From: a bacterium
GTDB lineage: Bacteria; Sumerlaeota; Sumerlaeia; SLMS01
DNA length: 55,496 nucleotides
Direction: 5' to 3'
Assembly: GCA_016125005.1 (NCBI GenBank)
Contig: WGMQ01000044.1
Location: forward strand, 1 to 55,496
The notes under the pieces are model-generated. The model had not been told where the DNA came from and did no database searches. It was given only the letters and a program-made list of their open reading frames with translations. Below are positions 1-7,837 of this stretch, piece after piece. The translations under genes were made by a program, and so were the position numbers. How positions within the stretch are numbered: the stretch's first letter is position 1; every line of letters begins with the position of its first letter.

Positions 1-11
1 GAGAACGTTCC

Positions 12-206
12 GTGGCCAAGAAAGCCTCTGAAGAAGCACCCAGCGAGATGATCGGCAAGAAGGCTCCCTCCTTCAGCCTGCCGGACCAGGACGGAAAGGT
101 CCACAAGCTCTCGGACTACAAGGGAAAGTACGTCGTGTTGGACGCATACCCCAAAGATCTAACGCCGGGCTTTGTCTTCACGCACGAAAACCGCATCGCC
201 GCCTAA
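12..206 (+). pseudogene. bcp: 5' fragment of bcp peroxiredoxin, copy 1 (split by island)
   Basis: This is the first 52 codons of an AhpC/TSA-family thiol peroxidase, with the thioredoxin-fold start ([26 protein letters not shown]). It starts at a GTG. After the codons for Thr-Pro-Gly the frame leaves the family where the catalytic Cys should follow, and runs through 12 codons of island DNA ([11 protein letters not shown]) to a TAA. The matching 3' part lies 31 kb away at 31517-31870 in the same reading frame. The peptide lacks both redox cysteines and cannot be a working peroxidase. A usually aromatic position reads Asp here (VVLD versus VVLY in copies 2 and 3), which may be decay. The leader GAGAACGTTCC resembles the leaders of copies 2 and 3, so the array may extend left of base 1. 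Confidence 0.88.
162..189 (+). other. attL: core plus left P arm
   Basis: The core ACGCCGGG (162-169) encodes Thr-Pro-Gly of the peroxiredoxin and is repeated at 31517-31524. One base later comes TTTGTCTTCACGCACGAAA (171-189), whose reverse complement, with one mismatch, is at 31491-31509. This is the layout expected for the B-P' hybrid site left by a large serine integrase. The reconstructed attP has 16 bp between its arms, with the symmetry centre at the AC of the core. Confidence 0.85.
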
Positions 207-227
207 CCACTACACGGAGAACGATCC

Positions 228-422
228 ATGGCCAAGAAGACCTCTGAAGAAACACCCAGCGAGATGATCGGCAAGAAGGCTCCAGCCTTCAGCCTTCCCG
301 ATCAGGACGGAAAGGTCCACAAGCTCGCGGACTACAAGGGCAAGTACGTCGTCCTGTACGCCTACCCTAAAGATCTAACGCCGCCTTTTGGTCTTACACA
401 CAATTTCCGCATCGCAGCGTAA
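228..422 (+). pseudogene. bcp: 5' fragment of bcp, copy 2 (older att scar)
   Basis: This second 64-codon frame differs from copy 1 at only 5 of the first 52 residues. It too diverges from the family after Thr-Pro and ends in island-type sequence ([11 protein letters not shown]) before a TAA. The tail aligns base for base, without gaps, to that of copy 1 (46 bases from AACG to TAA), although the P-arm bases have diverged. A good ribosome-binding site (GGAGAAC) precedes its ATG. There is no corresponding 3' half in the window. The simplest reading is a remnant of an earlier integration by a related element into an island-borne bcp, followed by loss of that element's remainder. Confidence 0.8.
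377..410 (+). other. Second attL-like scar
   Basis: AACGCCGCC is followed by TTTTGGTCTTACACACAATT, which corresponds position by position to attL at 161-189 (core ACGCCGGG, arm TTTGTCTTCACGCACGAAA). The arm is clearly diverged, so it probably came from a related but different integrase rather than from duplication of the present attL. Confidence 0.65.
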
Positions 423-443
423 CCCCTGAAAGGAGAACCTTCC

Positions 444-941
444 ATGGCCAAGAAAACCTATGAAGAAACACCCCGCGAGAAGATCGGAAAGAAAGCCCCC
501 ACGTTCAGCCTTCCCGACCAGGACGGCAAGATCCACAAGCTCTCCGAATACCAAGGCAAGTGGGTCGTCTTGTATGCGTACCCTAAAGATCTAACTCCGG
601 GCTGCTCGGCGCAGAGCTGCGGCTTCCGCGACACGAACACCGAGTTCGCCAAACTAAACGCCGTCGTGCTCGGCATCTCCATTCTCGACTCGAAGTCGAA
701 GAAAAAGTTCGCAGACAAGTTCTCGCTGAACTTCCCGCTCCTTGCCGATGAGGAACACGCGGTACTAGAAAAGCTCGGCCTCTGGAAAGAAAAGTCGATG
801 TACGGGAAAAAGTATATGGGCGTCAGCCGCGAGACGTTCGTCATCAGCCCAGATGGCAAGATCGCGGCCCACTGGCCAAAGGCAACGGGGAGCGAGGACC
901 ACTCGATCGAGGTGTTGGCCTGGCTAAAGGAGCGCATCTGA
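444..941 (+). CDS. bcp: Peroxiredoxin (Bcp type), complete island-borne copy
   Basis: This 165-residue thiol peroxidase reduces hydroperoxides in the cytoplasm. The peroxidatic Cys54 lies in TPGCSAQSC and the likely resolving Cys is Cys59, the Bcp C-x4-C arrangement. The length is normal for the family. The ATG is preceded by AAGGAGAACC. The protein clearly differs from the host 3' remnant at 31517-31870, so it is a foreign orthologue and not a recent duplicate. It lies immediately behind two truncated 5' copies, each ending in a stop followed by a ribosome-binding site, so it can be read from the host bcp promoter. The bases corresponding to the integration core are changed (ACTCCGGG instead of ACGCCGGG) and the following codons differ (CSAQS versus CTKES), which may protect it from the integrase. 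Confidence 0.92.
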   Translation: MAKKTYEETPREKIGKKAPTFSLPDQDGKIHKLSEYQGKWVVLYAYPKDLTPGCSAQSCGFRDTNTEFAKLNAVVLGISILDSKSKKKFADKFSLNFPLLADEEHAVLEKLGLWKEKSMYGKKYMGVSRETFVISPDGKIAAHWPKATGSEDHSIEVLAWLKERI

Positions 942-1061
942 AAAGGGCTCGCGTTGACGCCTTACTGCTTGCAGCGTGGCTTTAGACACACTGGTTCTGC
1001 GGCTGGCGCTGGCCGAGGAGCAGGGTCTGCATTCGCCCTGTGGCCAAGAAGGATTTTCTCC

Positions 1062-1751
1062 ATGAACGTGGAGGGTTTTGTGAGCGACACGGTGATGGCG
1101 GTGCGACCTGATGCTAGGCGTCGAGGTAATTGCCTGTGGTTCGACCAAACACCGCTGTTCGTCATCGTTGGACCCTTGCTGTCCGCCGATCTGCTCCAGG
1201 ACTCCATAGCTGACGCCATCGACGACGGCTACGGCGATCCCTCTGACCTCGATCCGCGCGATGACGAGCAAACGTCGCGACTGGAATCCTCCATCCTCGA
1301 CCGGCTCTACGACATGTCGATGGAAGAGCTTCTTACCGTCGACTACGTCGGATGGCCGGACGGACTTCAGCACTCGCTTTGCCTTTGTTCGCTGGGAGGC
1401 ATCGAGCTTCTGGTAACGCACCATAGCCATGAAGTCCCGGCCTTTATGGCCGTCGCTTTGGGGTCCCGTGACGAGCTGCTTGAACAGCTCGTGCATGATG
1501 GTGACCTACTTCTGCCCGCGATAAAACCCGAGGATGCTGAGCCCGTGCAGGTGGTCGTCCGTACACCCCTTTCATGGACGCCGGATGACGTACTGAAATG
1601 CGTCCACAACCTTACCGGCTCATCGCTCCACGCGGACCAGATCCTCGGCTCCGAACAGCTATGTGCGGCAGCACACCTTGCCACATCAGATGAAGATCCA
1701 GAGACCGGAGATGAGGACGGCGGGCGGCAGTATTGGCTGCCACCTCACTGA
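1062..1751 (+). CDS. Hypothetical acidic protein
   Basis: The protein is 229 residues from the ATG at 1062, chosen because AAGGA lies 8 bases upstream; the frame is open further upstream but lacks a ribosome-binding site. It has no signal peptide and no membrane segment, and is rich in Asp and Glu (DDGYGDPSDLDPRDDEQ in the middle, SDEDPETGDEDGG at the end). I recognise no family. It is the first cargo gene after bcp and its last 66 bases overlap, tail to tail, the membrane-protein gene on the other strand. It looks real rather than a shadow because composition and hydrophobic patterning are protein-like over the whole length, but its function is unknown. Confidence 0.55.
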   Translation: MNVEGFVSDTVMAVRPDARRRGNCLWFDQTPLFVIVGPLLSADLLQDSIADAIDDGYGDPSDLDPRDDEQTSRLESSILDRLYDMSMEELLTVDYVGWPDGLQHSLCLCSLGGIELLVTHHSHEVPAFMAVALGSRDELLEQLVHDGDLLLPAIKPEDAEPVQVVVRTPLSWTPDDVLKCVHNLTGSSLHADQILGSEQLCAAAHLATSDEDPETGDEDGGRQYWLPPH

Positions 1752-2195
1752 TGCTACCGCCAAGGCGGCGACGGTAGCATGCTTCGCGATCACCTTGTAC
1801 CAGGCCATAAGGCCGATAAGCCAACGTTCTCCGTTCGTATATACACCAGCCTCCCAGAAACTTACCTTCGGCGGCCCTACCGCGACAAACACCAGAAGGG
1901 TCAGAACAAACCATGATCGGATGACATCACCGCGCATCGTCCACCACACGAGCCACGCTGAAGGCCACAACCAGGAGACCGCACGCTCTTGCAGCGATGC
2001 GCGATACCATCCGAGGAGGTTGGTCGCGGGATCGGTGAACTGCCAGTCGATCAAGCCGCTAAGAAGCTGCGAGATAGGTTGGATCACCAAGGTGATGGCC
2101 ATGAGAACGCAGATGACCTCGCCAGTTCTTTTGGCGATAGTGTCACTCAAACGCCCACACCTGAAGATCGGCCTGCGACGCTTTTGATCCAGCAA
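1686..2195 (-). CDS. Small polytopic membrane protein
   Basis: Up to 169 residues with about four hydrophobic segments (around ICVLMAITLVIQPI, SWLWPSAWLVWW, FVLTLLVFVAVG, and the C-terminal VLISGLWIFI). I recognise no family. The longest frame overlaps the end of the WD40 lipoprotein gene by 53 bases. An internal ATG at 2102, just at the first membrane segment, would remove the overlap, so the start is uncertain. Its position directly behind the lipoprotein gene on the same strand suggests the two are co-transcribed and may work together at the envelope. Confidence 0.55.
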   Translation of the reverse strand: MLDQKRRRPIFRCGRLSDTIAKRTGEVICVLMAITLVIQPISQLLSGLIDWQFTDPATNLLGWYRASLQERAVSWLWPSAWLVWWTMRGDVIRSWFVLTLLVFVAVGPPKVSFWEAGVYTNGERWLIGLMAWYKVIAKHATVAALAVASVRWQPILPPAVLISGLWIFI

Positions 2196-4296
2196 CCAGA
2201 ACTCTTTTCGTTCCTTCGTGAACGGCCACTTCGTAGATCGCGCTCATGTTTCCGACGAGGATGTTGGCGATCGGTTTTAGGGTCGCTCCATCGCGTAGGT
2301 CGACTCTGCCTACCGTGACGTTTGTGACGTACTTTCCTGTCTCCGAAGCACGGGCCAACTTTACTCTGCCATCGAGTTTTACTGACTGGCGCGGGCGAGA
2401 GCTACCGATGGAGTACGTCGAAAGTAGACCATTACCTCCGACTACGAAGAACGAGCCGTCACCAGCGAACCCATCACCTTGGAGCATCCAGTCGCCACCG
2501 GGTAAGGTCTGGATAACGCTTCCGTCTGCGATGTCCAGGACGGCCCCACCATCTTGTCCCTGCACGAAGATGCGCTGCGAATCGGGTAGGACCAAAAGAT
2601 CCTGCTCCAAAACTTTCGCTTTAACCGTGCTGATCAGGTTGCCTGTTTGGGCGTCCACGACAGCCACGATGCCTTGTCCGCGAGCTGCAACGGCGAGCCT
2701 ACGTGAGTCCGGGAAAAAGCTCAGACCAACGATCTTGAACTGTGAGTCCTCATACCGCGCGACGACCCTCGCGGATGACGGCTCGTAGATGGTCACGTTC
2801 CCTCGCGTATCGCCGACCGCCAACAGCTTACCGTCCCGCGATGCTTCAACTGACGTGACCTCGTGACCTCCAGCGTTGCCATACTCGCGGACCTTGTCGC
2901 CTGTCGAAAGGTCGATGGCAAATGTCAAACCCTGCGAGTGCCCGACATAAGCGCCGTTCGCGTCGGTAGCGAATGCAGCCGCCGTGAACGACCCGCTGCG
3001 CTCGTTGAAATGATAAAGGGGTCGCGCGGTGACCGTGCCTGGCATCGACACAGGCTCGGCATTGCTGATCGTGCTCTCGCCCCAGACAGTCACCATCGCG
3101 TCGAGACCTGCCGTATATATTCTGGAACCGTCCGGCGTAACAGAAATGTCGTTGATCTTGCTATGGGCGGGAAGCTGCTGAAGACGACTTCCGCTGCGGA
3201 CATCGAAAACCTGAAGCGTTCCCTGATTTCCTATGGCAAGTCGTTCTCCATCCGGGTCGATGAAGCAAAGCGGGCTGTATTCAACTTGGTGCTTTATCGT
3301 TTGGATGACCTGTCTGTTTTGTATATCCCACACGATCACGTCGAGCATCCCCGAGGTGGCAGCCAAGCGGCCATCGGCGGAAACAGCGATGGCACCCACG
3401 TGTTCCTGGCTGGCATGTTCGAGACGGGCGAGTTCCTTGCCTATTTGAGCATCCCACACACGCAGGGATGGATCGTTCGCCAGAGAACCGGACATAAGCA
3501 TTCGTCCGCCCGAAGTCCAAGCTAGCGCCTGCACCGCGAACTTATGACCGCTCATCTTGACGACCTCTTCACCCGCATAGAGATCCCACACTCCAAGACC
3601 GCCGTCTACGTACCCGACGGCCAACCGCTGCGCGTCGGGCGAAAGCCTCATCTTCGTTAGGTTCTTGCTCGGTCGCAGGGTGGTGAGGGTGACGCAGTTC
3701 CAGGGATCCACGACTTCGATGTTGCGACGTGTATATACAACGGCAAGCCTGCCGTCGCTTGAGATGTCCGATACCTCTCCGAGGTGGCCGTCGCAGAACT
3801 TTTGGACGGTCCCGTGATCCGTTTCCCAGACGCGCAGCATCCCATCAAAGTCATGGCTCATCACGCGGTTGGGTCCGATGGGAACAACCCGTGTCACGCT
3901 CGACTGAGCGCCCTCCAGCGTACGCACGTTCTTATATGCTGGAACGCGGCGGTATGGTGGATATGAAGGGGCCTTGGGTTGGCGGATGACATCTCTGTTG
4001 CTGCGTGGATCCTGCTCGGAGACCTCTGCTGGTGCGTTTGCTTGAGCCGCCTCTTGGGCCAGCATCTCCGCCGCCAAAACCTCTCGATCAACATCTCGTT
4101 CATCGAAGAAGTTGTCCGCGCTCTGCGTCGCGGCCTCGGCTTGCAACGTCACCTGTTGCAGCTCAGCCACACTATCTCCGCCAGCCGTCCCCGCCTGCGG
4201 CTTGGCTTCGTCCTCACCGCACCCTGTGATCAGCACGCTCAAGACGATGGAGCCAAGGGCAAAGCAGCTCCTCCAAGTGGTTCTGTTCTTTGTCAT
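2143..4296 (-). CDS. WD40-repeat lipoprotein
   Basis: The protein is 717 residues from the ATG at 4296. A lipoprotein signal follows directly (ALGSIVLSVLITGC), so Cys26 is the expected lipidation site; the longer upstream frame would bury this signal. After a linker rich in Ala, Glu and Gln come repeated beta-propeller blades with WD40-like signatures (LRVWETDHG, LGVWDLYAGE, LRVWDAQIG, VTVWGES), probably forming two propellers. It is predicted to be anchored in the outer or cytoplasmic membrane and exposed to the periplasm, where it would serve as a protein-interaction scaffold. It shares a short divergent region with the XRE regulator at 4441. The partner and role are unknown; such lipoproteins are unusual as island cargo. 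Confidence 0.85.
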   Translation of the reverse strand: MTKNRTTWRSCFALGSIVLSVLITGCGEDEAKPQAGTAGGDSVAELQQVTLQAEAATQSADNFFDERDVDREVLAAEMLAQEAAQANAPAEVSEQDPRSNRDVIRQPKAPSYPPYRRVPAYKNVRTLEGAQSSVTRVVPIGPNRVMSHDFDGMLRVWETDHGTVQKFCDGHLGEVSDISSDGRLAVVYTRRNIEVVDPWNCVTLTTLRPSKNLTKMRLSPDAQRLAVGYVDGGLGVWDLYAGEEVVKMSGHKFAVQALAWTSGGRMLMSGSLANDPSLRVWDAQIGKELARLEHASQEHVGAIAVSADGRLAATSGMLDVIVWDIQNRQVIQTIKHQVEYSPLCFIDPDGERLAIGNQGTLQVFDVRSGSRLQQLPAHSKINDISVTPDGSRIYTAGLDAMVTVWGESTISNAEPVSMPGTVTARPLYHFNERSGSFTAAAFATDANGAYVGHSQGLTFAIDLSTGDKVREYGNAGGHEVTSVEASRDGKLLAVGDTRGNVTIYEPSSARVVARYEDSQFKIVGLSFFPDSRRLAVAARGQGIVAVVDAQTGNLISTVKAKVLEQDLLVLPDSQRIFVQGQDGGAVLDIADGSVIQTLPGGDWMLQGDGFAGDGSFFVVGGNGLLSTYSIGSSRPRQSVKLDGRVKLARASETGKYVTNVTVGRVDLRDGATLKPIANILVGNMSAIYEVAVHEGTKRVLVAGSKASQADLQVWAFE

Positions 4297-4391
4297 ACCT
4301 ACACCCCGTTTCTTGATCGGTCTGTGCGTGGGCGATGTACCGTTGTTCGCCTCAAATAGGCTAAACAGGATACTGTACCGCAAGGGAAACG

Positions 4392-4409
4392 AGACCTAGG
4401 TCTGTAGAC
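4392..4409. promoter_or_regulatory. Palindromic operator candidate upstream of XRE gene
   Basis: AGACCTAGGTCT (4392-4403) is a perfect 12-bp palindrome. Its right arm GTCT pairs again with AGAC two bases on, giving two overlapping dyads. It lies 32 bp before the XRE start, between that gene and the divergent lipoprotein gene. Paired GTCT/AGAC dyads resemble the layout of controller-protein boxes in restriction-modification systems. Binding is inferred, not shown. Confidence 0.45.
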
Positions 4410-4440
4410 AAGGGGTATCGAAAGGCTGGAGGGTTCATGT

Positions 4441-4695
4441 ATGAAAAGAGCCCGTCACCCAGTCTCAGTTTTACTCGGCAAGCGCCTTCAGAAGCTGCGC
4501 AAGAAGGCAGGTCTTAGCCAGGAAGCCTTCGCGCACGAGGTTGGTATCCATCGAACCTACATGGGGCTGATCGAGCGCGGGGAGCGGAACCTGACCGTGC
4601 TCACCTATCTGCGGGTTGTCCGCAAGCTTGGCCTTGAGCAGGATGAACTGCTCAAGGGCCTCCCGACGCCGGAGCCGAGGGATGAGGGCGAGTAG
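4441..4695 (+). CDS. XRE-family HTH regulator (controller-like)
   Basis: This 84-residue protein is almost entirely one helix-turn-helix domain. The segment LGKRLQKLRKKAGLSQEAFAHE leads into GIHRTYMGLIERGERN, very close in pattern to restriction-modification controller (C) proteins (HRTY-x-G-x-IERGERN). GGAGGG lies 7 bases before the ATG. No restriction gene is immediately adjacent; the nearest is the single-chain enzyme about 5 kb away at 9833. It could control the divergent lipoprotein gene, itself, or an island function. The palindrome at 4392-4403 is a likely binding site. Confidence 0.88.
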   Translation: MKRARHPVSVLLGKRLQKLRKKAGLSQEAFAHEVGIHRTYMGLIERGERNLTVLTYLRVVRKLGLEQDELLKGLPTPEPRDEGE

Positions 4696-4807
4696 CAGGA
4701 ACGGGTTCCTGATACCACCATGAATCAAATCAGCGGGTCCAACACCCTTACGATTTCGTCATAGGAGATCTTGAGCTTGCCGACAAGAACGGTTTGCTCC
4801 GCCTTCT

Positions 4808-6040
4808 TTAGGAACTTGTTCTGCCTCCTCCCCTTTCGTCATAGGGATGGGAACCTGGGATCTTGTTCCGGCGCTGGTTTGCCTCTCCGAAGCCGAGCGT
4901 CAAGCCAGGGAAGCCCCGGTCGAACGGGTTACCGAGTTGGACCAGGTTTCCAAACTTCACAAGGCGACCCGTAGCATCCATCGTCCTTACGACCTGGGGG
5001 TTGCCGCTTGTGGCGAGCACTTCGATGACCTTCCTCACCAGCATATCGTTGAACGAGTTCTGGTGCGACAGCCACTCAGAGGGAGAGTTGACGAAGGCAC
5101 GTTCAGCGATCGTAAGGATCTGAACTGCGTGCGTGTAGTCGGTCCCAAGCAGCTTCTTCCACTTCGTCCAGGGGGTGATCGCATAGCAGGAACGTAGAAG
5201 CTCATCAACTTGGTCGAGGTGCTTAACTCCTGCCGTTCGGACAAGGCCCAGGTTACGGAACACGTTACGAACTTCTTCTGTAAAGTCCGAGGCTTTGAGA
5301 CGATACGACTTTGCCGCGATGCCGCGAGACACGAGGTGTACACCGATGACAGGATGCGCGGTCGCCCTACTCTTGTCGGCAAGAACCTTCGACACGAGGC
5401 CGCCAAGTTGAAACTCATCCTCGGTGAGTGTCGGGACGATCAGTGCCAGCGTGTGCATCCGAGCCTTATCGAGGGCGTTCTTGGTCTTCGGAGTGCGTTG
5501 TGTCTCGGACGAGAGCAGGAAGTGCAGAACGCCCCACTCCAAGCCGATCGAGTTCTTGCAAAGCGGAAGCTCCTTCCGCGCACGCACCATGAGTGAAGCT
5601 CGCGTAGAAGGGGAGGCAATGCGGGCTAGAAGGTGCCAGAACTCGCCCCTTACGTAGAGGTACGGCATCTTCGGAAGCAACGCGACGACCGCCTTCTCCA
5701 ACTTCTTGCTCTTTATGTGATTCGAGAAGTACACCTCGAACGCGTCGATGTGTTCCGGGTGGCGAGGGAGAAGGCGGATGCAAAGATCCAAAAGTTTCGC
5801 GCTGGGTTCAGCGCGATAGAGCACGTAGCGGAAGCGCGCCTTGTCGGTCACCTTCAAAGGTTTGCCGGTAACCGCCTGCTTGATTAGGCGCTCTGCATCG
5901 CCCGGTTTCAGATCTGGGGTCTTCCTCGATGGATCGGAGGGCGGGATCGAGGGCAGGGACCCGAGCGCCTCTTGCACAGTTACGGTACGCCCTCTTACCG
6001 CTGTTTCAAAGTCTGCCACACAGCTTCCATCGCTTGACAC
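4808..6040 (-). CDS. Unrecognised protein, last gene of four-gene operon
   Basis: Up to 410 residues, soluble, rich in Leu, Arg and Lys, with an alpha-helical repeat feel through the middle (LLDLCIRLLPRHPEHIDAFEVYF, KLEKAVVALLPKMPYLYVRGEFWHLLARIA). The C-terminus is Gly/Arg-rich and probably disordered. I do not recognise a family. The longest frame overlaps the preceding gene by 46 bases. A GTG at 5977, with AGAGGG upstream and just after the previous stop, would fit better, giving about 389 residues. It is the promoter-distal member of a tightly packed reverse-strand operon with a PD-(D/E)XK-like protein and an XRE-ImmA protease, so it is probably a core part of that system, perhaps an effector or adaptor. 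Confidence 0.75.
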   Translation of the reverse strand: MSSDGSCVADFETAVRGRTVTVQEALGSLPSIPPSDPSRKTPDLKPGDAERLIKQAVTGKPLKVTDKARFRYVLYRAEPSAKLLDLCIRLLPRHPEHIDAFEVYFSNHIKSKKLEKAVVALLPKMPYLYVRGEFWHLLARIASPSTRASLMVRARKELPLCKNSIGLEWGVLHFLLSSETQRTPKTKNALDKARMHTLALIVPTLTEDEFQLGGLVSKVLADKSRATAHPVIGVHLVSRGIAAKSYRLKASDFTEEVRNVFRNLGLVRTAGVKHLDQVDELLRSCYAITPWTKWKKLLGTDYTHAVQILTIAERAFVNSPSEWLSHQNSFNDMLVRKVIEVLATSGNPQVVRTMDATGRLVKFGNLVQLGNPFDRGFPGLTLGFGEANQRRNKIPGSHPYDERGGGRTSS

Positions 6041-6690
6041 TCGGCGACGATGTCCTTCCCGAGCTGTGCCCCCAGTTTCGCTCCCTTGTGAACCTGCCCC
6101 GTTTGCACGTCGAAAAGCAAAACTTGGCTCCCGGACATCATGTGACCGTGTGCGTTCGCGGAGTCCAACATCACCTGTGTGATGACCCTGATTTCCAGTG
6201 GTTTCGGGCGGTTCTTCGCCTGATCGTCTTTACACCAAAACTTGATGATTTTTTCTGTCTGCCCTTGGACCACATGAAGGTCTGGTCGAATCGATACGCG
6301 CACGTTGTCGATGGTGTATGGGATGTCTATCTGCGTCCGTACCTGAAACCTCTTCTTAGCGAAGTGGCTGCGATATGAGCGCAACACGCGAGCGAAGTTC
6401 TGATGCTGATCCGCCTTGTACTTTGCCTTCGCCGCATCAGCATCGGGCGCGTTCGTCAGGAGTGCGGCAGCTTTACCGTCATGCACTTGCGCTTTGGACT
6501 CCAGCCACTCGGGCTGATGTCCTCCCTCATGGTACTCACGGATCAGCTTTACCACAGGCGCGTAATACTTGCCGGGTATTTTGTCCTCATCTTTCGGAAA
6601 CTTCTTAGCCGTTAGCTGGGTACGGCGAGATCCTGCGCCCGCTGCCATGTACGCGGCAAACTCTGAAAGCCCAAACTTGATGTCAGCCAC
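5995..6690 (-). CDS. Putative PD-(D/E)XK-like protein
   Basis: 231 residues. The centre (SIRPDLHVVQGQTEKIIKFW, about residues 133-152) has a beta-hairpin with a conserved-looking Asp followed by a strand with Lys, reminiscent of the PD-(D/E)XK nuclease core, although the usual Glu-x-Lys is not clear. The N-terminus (KFGLSEFAAYMAAGAGSRR) is helical. It overlaps the upstream XRE-ImmA gene by 8 bases, so it is probably translationally coupled. If the fold is right, it could be the nucleic-acid-cutting or -binding part of the operon. Without a structure prediction this assignment is tentative. Confidence 0.7.
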   Translation of the reverse strand: MADIKFGLSEFAAYMAAGAGSRRTQLTAKKFPKDEDKIPGKYYAPVVKLIREYHEGGHQPEWLESKAQVHDGKAAALLTNAPDADAAKAKYKADQHQNFARVLRSYRSHFAKKRFQVRTQIDIPYTIDNVRVSIRPDLHVVQGQTEKIIKFWCKDDQAKNRPKPLEIRVITQVMLDSANAHGHMMSGSQVLLFDVQTGQVHKGAKLGAQLGKDIVAECQAMEAVWQTLKQR

Positions 6691-7837
6691 CTTGCTCCTC
6701 CTGAATGTCGATAATCCTTACGGTCGGCCTGTCCTCGTTGAAAAAGTCCTCGGCGATGTTGCACATGGCGACGACATCGGACTTGGAAAGGGCGACCTCG
6801 TGGAGAAAGTCGCTCTTCGTGAGCACCCCGGCTTCATCGAGCGCTACGATCGCTTCGCGCAGAAGACGCGGTTGCTCTGGCAGTAGCTCATCGTCGAGAG
6901 GCTCCTCCTTACGCCACCCCCTGCTCGACATGCTCATCCAGAAGCGGCGTTTGTCATCTGGGTTGATGATGCCGAGATCGGAGCAGCGCACGATCATCAT
7001 GCCGATCGCGACATACCACTTCGCCTTCATCGTGCGGAAGACGTCCAGCGACGGGTAGAGCAGTTCCTTGCGGAACGATTCCTCCGGCAACAAGAACGCC
7101 CCGGCAAAGCGGTGGGCCTGATGCTCGATCAACTTGTGTCGCTCGTTCTGTCCGATGTCCTTTCTGTCGACGTTGCGGTGCAGAACTAGGTGGGCAAGTT
7201 CATGCGCCGCATCAAACCGGGAGCGAACGGCGGCGTCCTTGTCCGATGCCAGCACGATATACGCACGTCGATCCTCTTGCACCCACTCGGAAAAACCATC
7301 CAGCGTAGAGGCGTCCAAGGCGAGACGCGAGACGATGATGCCGTTGTTTTCGAGAAGGCAGACAACGTCTGAGATCGGTCCCTTGCCAAGGCCCCAGAAG
7401 GACCGGAGCTTTGCAGCGTATCCTTCGATCTCTTCATCTGTCAGCTTCGCCGGATCATCGGGCATCGGCCAGTCCGGCAAGTTCGTCGCCGGGAAGTCGA
7501 CGTACTTGGAGAGGCACGCGGTGATCTCACGTATCCATGCGTACTTCCGTTCCGCACGTGCTCTGGCTGCCTTGGTGGCACTCGCCATCGAACGGTAGAA
7601 CACCTTGCCTTCACGCTGGCCTTGAGGAGCGCGAAGAAAGTAGGCCGTCGGCATGTTGAGCTGGGCCGCGACCGAAACGAACGTTTCCGGAGAAGGCGAG
7701 TTCTTACCTGTCTCGTACTGCGAGATGGCGTTGCGGGAAATACCAAGCAACTCGGCGAGCTGCGTCGCGGTCATCCCTCTCGCCTCGCGTGCTTCACGTA
7801 GACGGTGTGGTTGAAATCCAGGCGTACCCGTTCTCAT
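6683..7837 (-). CDS. XRE-HTH / ImmA-IrrE metallopeptidase fusion
   Basis: 384 residues. Residues 11-65 form an XRE helix-turn-helix (MTATQLAELLGISRNAISQYE). The second half is an ImmA/IrrE (COG2856) zinc peptidase with HELAH at 212-216 and a downstream helix (EHQAHRFAGAFLLPEE) supplying the further metal ligand and the usual FAGAFLLP signature. In ICEBs1 the homologous ImmA cleaves a repressor; fusions of HTH and peptidase typically control mobile elements, toxin-antitoxin modules or stress genes. It starts inside the stop of the upstream gene (ATGA overlap) and overlaps the next gene by 8 bases. It probably senses or processes a partner protein within this operon. Confidence 0.93.
   Translation of the reverse strand: MRTGTPGFQPHRLREAREARGMTATQLAELLGISRNAISQYETGKNSPSPETFVSVAAQLNMPTAYFLRAPQGQREGKVFYRSMASATKAARARAERKYAWIREITACLSKYVDFPATNLPDWPMPDDPAKLTDEEIEGYAAKLRSFWGLGKGPISDVVCLLENNGIIVSRLALDASTLDGFSEWVQEDRRAYIVLASDKDAAVRSRFDAAHELAHLVLHRNVDRKDIGQNERHKLIEHQAHRFAGAFLLPEESFRKELLYPSLDVFRTMKAKWYVAIGMMIVRCSDLGIINPDDKRRFWMSMSSRGWRKEEPLDDELLPEQPRLLREAIVALDEAGVLTKSDFLHEVALSKSDVVAMCNIAEDFFNEDRPTVRIIDIQEEQGG

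Noticed and set aside
924..1496. Reverse frame over the hypothetical gene at 1062
   Set aside because: The plus-strand frame has a ribosome-binding site and better protein character; the reverse one ends inside bcp.
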